64,000 bases of DNA from Arachis hypogaea (taxonomy: Eukaryota; Streptophyta; Magnoliopsida; Fabales; Fabaceae). The first letter of the stretch is position 1; each line of letters starts with the position of its first letter. The stretch is taken from assembly GCF_003086295.3 (NCBI RefSeq), contig NC_092042.1, positions 38,735,419-38,799,418 of the forward strand. Reading direction: 5' to 3'. The translations under genes were made by a program, and so were the position numbers. Shown here one piece after another: positions 33,512 through 44,142 of this stretch. The notes under the pieces were generated by a model, which was not told the DNA's origin, did no database searches, and worked only from the letters and a program-made list of their open reading frames with translations.

Positions 33512-36500
33512 ATGGACCTAAGTGGAATTGATCAGTCCAGAAGGACTCTGGGGTCATATGCTAACCCCATTACAGCTGCATATGGGAGTAGCATCTGTAC
33601 ACCTCCCATCAAAGCAAGCAGCTTTAAGTTAAATCCTCAACTCATTATCATAGTGCAGCAAAATTGCCAGTATTCCGGTCTTCCACAGGAAGAGCCTACT
33701 GAGTTTCTGGCACAGTTCTTACAGATTGCTGACACAGTATATGATAAAGAGGTGGATCAGGATGTCTACAGACTATTACTGTTTCCATTTGCTGTAAAAG
33801 ATCAAGCTAAAAGGTGGTTGAATAACCAACCTACAGCAAGCATAAAGACATGGAAACAGTTATCAGACGAATTCCTGAATCACTTTAACCCTCCAAAGAG
33901 GATGACACAGCTAAGGCTGGACAGCCAAGGCTTTAAACAAGAGGATACTGAATCCCTTTATAATGCCTGGGAGAGGTATAGAGGTATGCTAAGAAAATGC
34001 CCCTCTGAAATGTTTTCAGAGTGGGTACAGTTAGACATCTTCTACTATGGGCTCACAGAAAAAGCTCAGATGTCTTTAGACCACTCAGTTGGTGGATCTA
34101 TCCACATGAGGAAGACAATTGAAGAGGCTCAAGAGCTTATAGACACTGTTGCTAGAAATCAATATTTGTACTCTAGCAATGAGCTCTCTCCAAAAGAGGA
34201 AGTCATGACAGTAGTCACTGACCCTAATCCTCAAGAACAGATGATTGAGCTTAATCAACAATTGCTCCGGATGACAGAACAGTTAGCAGAATTTAAAGAG
34301 ATGCTCTATGAAACTAAAGTTGCTAACAAGAACATAGAACTGCAGTTGAATCAAGCAAAACAGCAAATATCTAAACAGATAACAGAGGAATGTCAAGCAG
34401 TTCAACTGAGGAGTGGGAAGACACTGAATAACACTGCTCAAAGTAGCAAAAAGCCAAACAATGAACGATTGATAGGGGATAACCAAACCACTGTTCAAAA
34501 TCCCTCTGAGGACAGTAAGAGCCCAGAGAGGAATGTTATTGGCGTTCAAACGCCAGAGAGGGAAGGAAAGCTGGCGTTAAACGCCCATTCCTTGCCCAGT
34601 TCTGGCGTTCAAACGCCAGAAAAGGGGGAAAAGCTGGCGTTAAACGCCCATTTTCCACCCAATCCTGGCGTTCAGACGCCAAGGGAGGATCAGACACCTG
34701 AGAGTGCTGACGGTGATCCCTCTAAAAAGGCTTCTTCAACCACTTCTGTAAGGAATAAACCTGCAGCATCTAAGGTTGAAGAATATAAAGCCAAGATGCC
34801 TTATCCTCAAAAACTCCGTCAAGCGAAACAGGATAAGCAATTTGCCCGCTTTGCAGACTATCTAAGGACTCTTGAAATAAAGATTCCGTTTGCAGAGGCA
34901 CTTGAGCAAATACCTTCTTATGCTAAGTTCATGAAAGAAATCTTAAGTCATAAGAAGAATTGGAGAGAAACTGAAAAAGTGTTTCTCACTGAAGAATGCA
35001 GTGCAGTCATTCTAAAAAGCCTACCAGAAAAGCTTCAAGATCCAGGAAGCTTTATGATACCATGCACATTAGAAGGTGCTTGCACCAAGACAGCCTTATG
35101 TGATCTTGGAGCAAGCATCAATCTAATACCTGCATCCACTATCAGAAAGCTTGGGTTGACTGGAGAAGTCAAACCAACCCGGATATGCCTCCAACTTGCT
35201 GATGGCTCCATTAAATATCCATCAGGCATAATAGAGGATATGATTGTCAAGGTTGGGCCATTCGCCTTTCCAACTGACTTTGTGGTGCTGGAAATGGAGG
35301 AGCACAAGAGTGCAACTCTCATTCTAGGAAGACCTTTCCTAGCAACTGGACGAACTCTCATTGATGTACAGAGAGGGGAAGTAACCCTGAGAGTCAATGA
35401 GGATGAGTTCAAGTTGAATGCTGTAAAAGCTATGCATCATCCAGACACACCAAATGACTGCATGGGCGCTGACATTATTGACTCTCTGGTAGAAGAGATT
35501 AATATGACTGAAAGCCTAGAATCAGAGCTTGAGGGCATCTTCAAAGATGCTCAACCTGATCAAGAAGAATCAGTGGAAACAAAGGAATTTTCGAAAATTC
35601 CTCAGGAGGAGGATAAGCCTCCCAAACCTGAACTCAAACCACTACCACCATCCCTGAAGTATGCATTTCTGGGAGAGGGTGACACTTTTCCAGTGATTAT
35701 AAGCTCTGCTTTAAATGCACAGGAAGAGGAAGCACTGATTCAAGTGCTAAGGACACAGAAGACAGCTCTTGGGTGGTCCATAAGTGATCTCAAGGGCATT
35801 AGCCCAGCTAGATGCATGCACAGGATCCTGTTGGAGGATAATGCCAAGCCAGTGGTCCAACCACAGAGGAGGCTAAATCCAGCCATGAAGGAGGTGGTGC
35901 AGAAAGAGGTCACTAAATTACTAGAGGCTGGGATTATTTATCCTATTTCTGATAGCCCCTGGGTGAGCCCTGTCCAAGTTGTCCCCAAAAAGGGAGGCAT
36001 GACAGTGGTTCATAATGAAAAAAATGAACTGGTTCCTACAAGAACAGTCACAGGGTGGCGCATGTGCATTGACTACAGAAGGCTCAATACAGCCACCAGA
36101 AAGGATCATTTTCCTTTACCATTCATAGACCAAATGCTAGAAAGACTAGCTGGTCATGATTACTACTGCTTTTTGGATGGCTATTCAGGATACAACCAAA
36201 TTGCAGTAGATCCTCAGGACCAAGAGAAAACAGCATTTACTTGCCCTTCTGGCGTGTTTGCCTACAGAAGGATGCCTTTTGGTCTGTGTAATGCTCCTGC
36301 AACCTTTCAGAGATGCATGTTATCCATCTTCTCTGATATGGTGGAGAAATTCCTGGCAGTATTCATGGATGACTTCTCAGTATATGGAGACTTATTCAGC
36401 TCCTGTCTTAACCACCTAGCACTTGTCCTGAAAAGGTGCCAAGAGACTAACCTGGTTTTGAACTGGGAGAAATGTCACTTCATGGTGACTGAAGGAATTA

Positions 36501-38518
36501 TCCTTGGGCACAAAATTTCAAGCAAGGGAATAGAGGTGGATAAGGCAAAGGTAGAGGTAATTGAAAAATTACCACCACCTGCCAATGTTAAGGCAATCAG
36601 AAGCTTTCTGGGGCATGCAGGATTCTACAGAAGGTTCATAAAGGATTTTTCAAAAATTGCAAAACCTTTGAGTAACCTGCTAGCTGCTGACACACCATTT
36701 GTGTTTGACACACAGTGTCTGCAGGCGTTTGAGACCCTGAAAGCTAAGCTGGTCACAGCACCAGTTATCTCTGCACCAGATTGGGCATTGCCATTTGAAT
36801 TAATGTGTGATGCCAGTGACCATGCCATTGGTGCAGTGTTGGGACAGAGGCATAACAAGCTTCTGCACGTCATTTATTATGCCAGCCGTGTTCTAAATGA
36901 CGCACAGAAGAATTACACAACCACAGAAAAAGAGTTACTTGCAGTGGTCTATGCCATTGACAAGTTTAGATCCTATCTAGTGGGATCCAAAGTAGTTGTG
37001 TACACTGACCATGCTGCTCTTAAATACTTACTCACAAAGCAGGATTCAAAACCCAGGCTTATCAGATGGGTGTTGCTTCTGCAAGAGTTTGATATAGAAA
37101 TAAGAGACAGAAAAGGGACAGAGAACCAAGTAGCTGATCATCTGTCCCGGATAGAACCAGTAGCTGGGGCGTCCCTCCCTTCTACTGAGATTTCTGAGAC
37201 TTTCCCAGATGAGCAACTCTTTGCCATTCAGGAAGCTCCATGGTTTGCAGATATTGCAAATTATAAAGCTGTGAGGTTCATACCCAAGGAGTACAGCAGC
37301 ATGCAAAGAAAGAAATTAATTTCAGATGCCAAGTACTACCTCTGGGATGAACCGTATCTCTTTAAGAGATGTGCAGACGGAGTGATCTACAGATGTGTAC
37401 CTAGAGAAGAAGCACAAAGGATCCTATGGCATTGCCATGGATCACAGTATGGAGGACATTTTGGAAGTGAGCGAACAGCCACTAAAGTCCTCCAATGTGG
37501 CTTCTACTGGCCTACTCTCTATAAAGATTCCCGAGAGTTTGTGCGTAACTGTGACAGTTGCCAAAGAGCTGGTAACTTGCCTCACGGATATGCCATGCCT
37601 CAACAAGGGATATTAGAGATAGAGTTGTTTGATGTATGGGGCATTGACTTCATGGGGCCGTTCCCACCATCATACTCAAACACTTATATTCTGGTGGCAG
37701 TGGACTATGTATCTAAGTGGGTAGAAGCAATTGCCACACCCACTAATGATACCAAGACCGTGCTAAAATTCCTCCAGAAACACATCTTCAGCAGGTTTGG
37801 TGTTCCCAGAGTACTAATAAGTGACGGGGGCACCCATTTCTGCAATAGACAGCTATACTCTGCTATGGTTAAATATGGAATTAGCCACAAAGTGGCAACT
37901 CCGTATCATCCACAGACAAATGGGCAAGCTAAGGTCTCTAACAGAGAGCTAAAAAGAATCCTGGAACGGACTGTGATGGCCCGAAGAAAGGATTGGGCAA
38001 AGAGCTTGGATGATGCTCTGTGGGCATACAGAACAGCATTCAAGACTCCTATAGGAACCTCTCCATACCAACTAGTGTATGGGAAGGCCTGTCATCTGCC
38101 CGTGGAACTGGAACATAAAGCCTACTGAGCAACCAGATTCTTAAACATGGATGCTCAGTTAGCTGGTGAAAAAAGATTACTCCAGCTAAATGAGCTAGAG
38201 GAGTTCAGACTCAATGCCTTTGAAAATGCAAAAATTTATAAGGAAAAGGCAAAGAAATGGCATGACAAGAAGTTGTCAACCAGAGTCTTTGAGCCAGGAC
38301 AAAAAGTTCTGCTCTTCAACTCTAGGCTCAGACTGTTTCCAGGAAAACTCAAATCCCGGTGGAGGGGTCCGTATGTGATTACAGGAGTATCACCATATGG
38401 ATATATTGAGCTTCAGGATATGGATTCTAACAAAAAGTTCATTGTTAATGGACAGAGAATCAAGCATTATCTTGAAGGCAATTTTGAGCAGGAATGCTCA
38501 AAACTGAGACTTGAGTGA
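33512..38518 (+). pseudogene. P3 gag-pol polyprotein, one in-frame stop
   Basis: A 1668-codon frame is broken only by TGA at 38126-38128, where relatives have Trp. The open part is 1538 residues. In order it has: Gag core at about 85-180 ([15 protein letters not shown] ... [11 protein letters not shown]), no zinc knuckle, and a segment encoded by the family palindromes (about 343-395, repeating GVQTPE and LALNAH). Next are retropepsin (DLGAS at about 531), RT (FMDD at 951-954), RNase H ([14 protein letters not shown] near 1100) and integrase with an HHCC zinc region (about 1306-1352). The integrase core has Asp1379, Asp1438 and, 35 residues on, Lys1474 where Glu is expected. After the stop the frame continues to 38518 with the integrase C-terminal domain. 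Start chosen as the first ATG before the Gag homology. Confidence 0.9.
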
Positions 38519-38690
38519 TTCTCAGTAAAGGTCCAGTTAAAGACAGTAAAGAAGCGCTTGCTGGGAGGCAACCCAGTCATTAGGAAGTTGTATGAATTGT
38601 TCTTACAGAGGCAAGTATCAAAAATGAAGGAATTCACAGAGTTACAGAAGGATTCAGCTCAAAAAGCAGAGAAAAAGAGCTTACTGGCGA

Positions 38691-38984
38691 AAAAACGCCA
38701 GTAAGGGGCATTTTGGGCGTTAAACGCCAGAATGGATACCATTCTGGGCGTTTAACGCCAAGAATGGTGCCATTTTGGGCGTTAAACGCCAGAATGGGCA
38801 CCATTCTGGGCGTTTCAACGCCAGGTGTGCAGCATCCTGGGCGTTCAGAAAAACGCCCAGTGATAAAGAAATTCTGGCGTTTAACGCCAGCCAGGGCACC
38901 TGGCTGGGCGTTAAACGCCCAAAAGGGGCATCAAATGGGCGTTAAACGCCAGAATGGGTGCCATTCTGGGCGTTTAACGCCAGA
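38691..38984 (+). repeat. Palindrome array of P3 (GGCGTTnAACGCC)
   Basis: About ten copies of GGGCGTTAAACGCCAGAA or GGGCGTTTAACGCCAG occur in 0.3 kb, often in head-to-head pairs around GGATACCATTC or GGTGCCATT. The array follows the GGGAGGCAACCCA spacer (38561-38573) and precedes ORF2. The open frame across it (38713-39111) is a by-product of the repeats. Confidence 0.88.
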
Positions 38985-39325
38985 AAGGTGGGGGGACCAC
39001 AATTTTGTTTTCAAATCAAATTTTTTTAAACTTTCCTTTTCTTACCCATACTTTTCTACAAAAACACATTTCAATCTCTCATCATTCACTTTCAAATTTT
39101 CAAAAATCTAAAATCATTCTTCAAATCTCTCAAATCATTCCCAAATTTTGTTCAAAATCTCACCCTTCTCTCAATTTCTTTCCATATCTTCTCAAATCTC
39201 CTTTCAATTTTTTCTTTTTTTTCGAAATCTCCTCTCCCCCACCTTATAAATACACGTTTGGCTCCCTCTTTCCACCACACCATTCGAATTTCCTCTTCCT
39301 CTCTCCCTCTTCTTTCCTTTCTTTA

Positions 39326-39339
39326 GCTTGAGGACAAGC
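39326..39339 (+). other. Hairpin + CTAAGTTTGGTGT motif before P3 ORF2
   Basis: Arms GCTTG and CAAGC enclose loop AGGA. AAACCTCTAAGTTTGGTGTG follows, and the ORF2 ATG lies at 39397. This stem is the shortest of the set (5 bp, then one mismatch and two more pairs). Confidence 0.6.
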
Positions 39340-39396
39340 AAACCTCTAAGTTTGGTGTGCTTTTCCGTGATCACTAAGCCAAGATTCATCAAAATC

Positions 39397-40509
39397 ATGG
39401 CTCCTAAGGGAAAACAAACCAATTTAAGAGGAAAGAAAGAGAATAATCCAAAGAATCTTTGGAATCAAGAGAAGTTCTTAACCAAAGAACATGAAGACCA
39501 TTATCACAAAATAATGGGTCTGAGGTCAGTGATCCCGGAAGTTAAATTTGATCTGAAAGAAGATGAATATCCAGGGATCCAAGAGCAAATTCGAAACAGA
39601 GGATGGGAAGTTCTAACCAATCCTGAAATAAAGGTTGGAAGGAACATGGTTCAGGAATTCTACTCTAATCTGTGGCTAACAGATAAGCAGAGAATGACTG
39701 GAACTGCTTACCATACCTACAGAACCACGGTCAGATAGAAAGTTATGTACTTTCATCTGGACAAAATAAGAGAAATCTTCAAACTACCTCAACTGCAAGA
39801 TGATCCTGAATCCTTTAATAGGAGGATGGTGAGAGCAGATAAAGGGTTAGATCAAGTTCTAGAGGACATATGCCTCCCTGGAACTAAGTGGATAACCAAT
39901 TCAAAGGGTGTCCCAAACCAACTCAAGAGGGGAGACCTCAAACCAATTGCAAGAGGTTGGCTAGACTTTATTGGGCGTTCCATTTTGCCCACTAGCAACC
40001 GTTCTGAGGTCACCATCAAGAGAGCAGTGATGACTCATTGCATTATGCTTGGAAAAGAAGTGGAGGTTCATCATGTGATTGCTTGTGAGATCTACACAAT
40101 TGCAAATAAGAATTCCACTGAAGCCAAATTGGCTTACCCAAGCTTGATCTCCTTGCTCTGTAAAGAGGCTGGGGTGAAGATGGGAGTAGATGAGTTCATA
40201 CCCATTGAACACCCAATCACCAAGAAGTCAATAGAAGGACAAATGCAAGACAACTCTATCAAGAGGAGGGCGCAGGAATTCCTCCCTGAATTCCCAAGAA
40301 TTGACTACTGGACCAGCCTAGAAGCATCTATCACCAAGTTGCAAGAGACTATGGAGCAACTGAAGGAAGAACAGCAGAATCAGAACTGCATGCTCTGCAA
40401 ATTGCTGAAGGAACAAGAAAAGCAGGGGCGTGAACTCCAAGAGTTGAAATGCCAAAAGCTCTCCTCTCAAGTTGAGGGAGCATCCACTTCTCAAAATCAA
40501 GGTTGTTGA
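39397..40509 (+). pseudogene. P3 ORF2: putative plant transposon protein, one stop
   Basis: From MAPKGKQTNLRGKK at 39397 the frame runs to 40509 with a single TAG at 39736-39738, about 113 codons in. It matches N1 ORF2 over RGWEVLTNP, MVQEFYSN, ARGWLDFIGRSILPTSNRSE and the C-terminal Glu/Gln-rich coiled coil. The N-terminus is basic. At the stop the aligned N1 and N2 frames read on as VWGKY or VRGKY. The biochemical function of this family is unknown to me. The gene lies downstream of integrase and the palindrome array. Confidence 0.82.
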
Positions 40510-41423
40510 GTCCTAACTCTGTGAAAACCTCTATCATTAGGAGCCTACTTTTTGCGTTTTTTTTTCTTTTATTTTGTTTTCTATTTTTATTTTTATTTTT
40601 TAGTCTCATCTTATATCTATCTTTAAGTCTTGTTCTTAATTCATAATTAATAAAATTGAAGTTTTATGCCTTAAAGCTATGAATGTCCTATGAATCCATC
40701 ACCTCTCTTAAATGAAAAATGCTTTAATCACAAAAGAACAAGAAGTACAGGATTTCGAAATTTACCCTTGAAACTAGTTGAATTAGTTTGATGTGGTGAC
40801 AATAATTTTTGTTTTCTGAATGAATGCTTGAACAGTGCATATGTCTCTTGAATTTGTTGTTTTGAGAATGTTAGAAATTGTTGGCTCTTGAAACAATGAG
40901 GAAAAAGAAAACTGTTATTGAGGATCTGAAAAATCATCTAATTGATTCTTGAAGCAAGAAAAAGCAGTGGATACAAAAAAAAAAGAAAGAAAGAGAAAGA
41001 AAAAGCAAGAAATAAAGTTGTGACCCAAGGCAAAAAGAGTGTGCTTAAGAACCCTGGACACCTCTAATTGGGGACTCTAGCAAAGCTGGGTCACAATCTG
41101 AAAAGGTTCACCCAATTATGTGTCTGTGGCATGTATGTATCCGGTGGTAATACTGGAAAACAGAGTGCTTTGGGCCACAGCCAAGACTCATACACTAGCT
41201 ATATTCAAGAATCATTATACTTAACTAGGAGAATCAATAACACTATCTGAGTTCTGAGTTCCTATAGAAGCTAATCATTCTGAACTTCAAAGGATAGAGT
41301 GAGATGCCAAAACTGTTCGGAGGCAAAAAGCTATTAGTCCCGCTCATCTAATTGGAGCTAAGTTTCCTTGATATTTTGGAGTCTATAGTATACTCTCTTC
41401 TTTTTATCCTATTTTGATTTTCA
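40510..41423 (+). other. 3' noncoding region of P3
   Basis: Conserved with N1 and N2 on the opposite strand. It includes ATGTGTCTGTGGCATGTATG at 41119-41138, a block about CTTTGGGCCACAGCCAAGAC, and CCCGCTCATCTAATTG at 41340. I see no open frame with a known domain. Confidence 0.6.
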
Positions 41424-41443
41424 GTTGCTTGGGGACAAGCAAC
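41424..41443 (+). other. Hairpin + TTAAGTTTGGTGT motif before P3 3' LTR
   Basis: Arms GTTGCTTG and CAAGCAAC enclose loop GGGA (20 nt in all). AATTTAAGTTTGGTGTTG fills 41444-41461 and the LTR starts at 41462. No conventional purine tract is present at this boundary. Confidence 0.72.
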
Positions 41444-41461
41444 AATTTAAGTTTGGTGTTG

Positions 41462-42983
41462 TGATGAGCGGATAATTTATACGCTTTTTGGCATTGTTTT
41501 TAGTATGTTTTTAGTATAATCTAGTTAGTTTTTAGTATATTTTTAGTAGTTTTTAGTTAAAATTCACTTTTCTGGACTTTACTATGAGTTTGTATGTTTT
41601 TCTGTGATTTCAGGTATTTTCTGACTGAAATTGAGGGTCCTGAGCAAAAATCTGATTCAGAGACTGAAAAGGACTGCAGATGCTGTTGGATTCTGACCTC
41701 CCTGCACTCGAAGTGGATTTTTCTGGAGCTACAGAATCCCAATTGGCACGCTCTTAACGGCGTTGGAAAGTAGACATCCTGGGCTTTCCAGAAATATATG
41801 ATAGTCCATACTTTGCCCAAGATTTGATGGCCCAAACCGGCGTGGCAAATCAGCCTCAGAAATTCCAGTGTTTAACGCTGGAACTGGCATAAAACTTGGA
41901 GTTAAACGCCCAAACTGGCATAAAAGCTGGCGTTTAACTCCAGAAAAGGTCTCTACACGAAAATGCTTCATTGCTCAGCCCAAGCACACACCAAGTGGAC
42001 CCAGAAGTGGATTTTTACGTCATTTACTCATTTCTGTATACCCTAGGTTACTAGTTTACTATTAATAGGATCTTTTGACATTGTATCTGTACCTCATGAC
42101 ACTTTACACGTTTCTTTGTGTACTTTCCACGGCATGCGTCTCTAAACCCCATGGTTGGGGGTGAGGAGCTCTGCTGTGTCTTGATGGATTAATGCAATTA
42201 CTACTGTTTCTCATTCAATCATGCTTGCTTCCATTCTAAGATAATACTTGTTCTTAACCCGGATGAATGTGATGACCCGTGACAATCATCATCATTCTCA
42301 ACTATGAACGCGTGCCTGACAACCACCTCCGTTCTACCTTAGATTAAGTAGTTATCTCTTGGATTCTTTAATCGGAATCTTCGTGGTATAAGCTAGAACT
42401 GATGGCGGCATTCAAGAGAATCCGGAAGGTCTAAACCTTGTCTGTGGTATTCTGAGTAGGATTCAATGATTGAATGACTGTGACGAGCTTCAAACTCCTG
42501 AAGGCGGGGCGTTAGTGACAGACGCAAAAGAATCACTGGATTCTATTTCGGCCTGATCGAGAACCGACAGATGATTAGCCATGCTGTGACAGAGCATAGG
42601 AACATTTTCACTGAGAGGATGGGAGGTAGCCATTGACAACGGTGAAACCCTACATACAGCTTGCCATGGAAGGAGCCTTGCGTGCTTGAAGAAGAAGACA
42701 GTAGGAAAGCAGAGATTCAGAAGATGGAGCATCTCCAAAACCTCAACCTATTCTCCATTACTGCAAAACAAGTAATCAGTTCATGTTCTTTTGCTTTTCA
42801 TAATCAATCCTGATAATTTCTGATATCCTGACTAAGATTTACAAGATAACCATAGCTTGCTTCAAGCCGACAATCTCCGTGGGATCGACCCTTGCTCACG
42901 CAAGGTACTACTTGGACGACTCAGTGCACTTGCTGGTTAGTTGTGCGGAGTTGCAAAAAGTGTGATTGCAATTTCGTGCACCA
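41462..42983 (+). repeat. 3' LTR of P3
   Basis: Nearly identical to the 5' LTR, starting TGATGAGCGG and ending GTGCACCA before GCTCA. Differences include a one-base T insertion near 41720 and a C-to-T in the palindrome CCAGYGTTTAACGCTGG near 41868. Confidence 0.92.
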
Positions 42984-43022
42984 GCTCACTTGCTTGTGTT
43001 CTTAGCTCAAAACATATTTCAC
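42984..43022 (-). other. Short remainder of element Q after P3
   Basis: GCTCA repeats the target duplication, and CTTGCTTGTGTTCTTAGCTC continues the Q sequence split at 31466. It ends where the duplicated block begins (about 43023). Confidence 0.55.
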
Positions 43023-44142
43023 AAATCAAGTGATTTTTGAAAAAGATTTTGAAATTAGAAATCAAAAAGATTTGATTGAAAACTATTTTGAAAAAGATGT
43101 GGTTAAGAAGATATGATTAGTTTCTAAAAAAATGTGATTGAGAAGATATGATTTGAAAAATATTTTAAAAAGATTTGATTTTAAAAATTAATGACTTGGC
43201 TATCAAGAAAAGATATGATCCAAACATTAAACCTTTCTCAACAGAAAAGGCAACATACTTGATATGTTGAATCAAATCATTAATTGATAGCAAGTATCTT
43301 TGAAAAAAAAATTCCAAAATAGCAAAGTACGCAACTGCTAAGTCAAAAGTATCTAAAATATCCAAAATGACAAATATATACAAAAGTGCACAAAATAAGA
43401 TAGCTAGGTAATATAACTAGAAAATATGCCAAAATGTTCACCGGTCCTCTAATGGTGACACCGGCAACCTCCCCACACTTAAGATCAAGCATCGTCCTTG
43501 ATGCTAATCCTGAGGATCAAGGATAGGTGCACCGGTAGGCTCTGGCTCTGGCTGAGTCGGTGGTACTGGCTGTTGGGTCTCTGTGGTCTCTGTAGTGACA
43601 TGTTTCTCCAGTGGTGCATCCTGCTGTGCCGGCTCCTCAACATCCTCCTCCTCCTGATCCAGCTCATCGGAGGCTGGAGAATCTAGGAGCGGAGGTAGCT
43701 CAATACCCTGTGAGATAAACACCTGATCAATCCGATCCAAGCAGCGCATGAACTGGCGCTTACTGCGCTCCATAAACCGAAACAGGCGCTGAACCAGTAG
43801 GTATGTCGACTCAGGTGCTGGTGGTGGTACATGGGCTGTGGCTACTGAAGAAGGGGCTATAAAAGAGGATGGAGCTGCTGCTTTGGCGGGTGAAGGTCTA
43901 GCTGCCCTAGCCCGAGAACGATGTCTAGTCGGGGGCTTCTCATGGACCCAGCCACCCCAAGGAATAGTAACCTCCTTGTCATCGTCATCTGGGAGTGGTG
44001 GTGTCACATCATCATCCAGCCAAGGAACCTCGGCTAATGCAGCCATGCTGGTGACCAGTATAGGAAATGGGAGTAGGCCACAGATGTGTGCTCGCCACAT
44101 GCTCTGCCGGATCAAGCAGGAAAAATATACTTCCTTACCCTC
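43023..44142 (-). repeat. Duplicate copy of N2 leader + M 3' end
   Basis: From AAATCAAGTGATTTTTGAAA this block matches 51258-52332 with few differences. About 290 bp of N-type leader is joined to the 3' end of element M, ending in CCCTC before the LTR at 44143. The chief difference is a ~45 bp stretch, in frame within ORF2, present here (about 43592-43640) and absent from the other copy. Confidence 0.85.
43504..44142 (-). pseudogene. M ORF2 C-terminal fragment, second copy
   Basis: The minus-strand frame reads from the LTR junction through IRQSMWRAHICGLLPFPILV, an acidic stretch (PWLDDDVTPPLPDDDDKE), an Ala/Pro-rich linker and a final helical part with LVQRLFRFMERSKRQ, to a stop at 43504-43506. 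It lacks the N-terminal half, which occurs once, at 54030-54737. It is 15 codons longer than the other copy. It cannot be expressed as a full ORF2. Confidence 0.75.

Larger units (their letters stand above)
31467..42983 (+). mobile_element. P3: near-complete autonomous-type Ty3-gypsy element (FIDEL-like)
   Basis: This 11.5 kb element has LTRs of 1521 and 1522 bp, a perfect target duplication GCTCA (31462-31466 and 42984-42988) and a perfect tRNA-Asp primer site. It has one gag-pol frame with a single stop, a palindrome array, ORF2 with a single stop, a conserved 3' region and the pre-LTR hairpin. By eye the two LTRs differ at roughly 15-20 positions (about 1%), so insertion was recent. The name FIDEL-like is from memory and untested. 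It is the best candidate in the window for a partner of the non-autonomous P1, N1 and N2, but its integrase carries a catalytic substitution. Confidence 0.9.

Noticed and set aside
38691..38984. CRISPR-like array of short palindromic repeats
   Set aside because: Spacers are short, irregular and partly repeated, no cas genes are present, the context is a plant retrotransposon, and the repeat itself varies in length.
38713..39111. 132-codon frame across the P3 array
   Set aside because: Created by in-phase repeats of the palindrome; no homologue outside the array.
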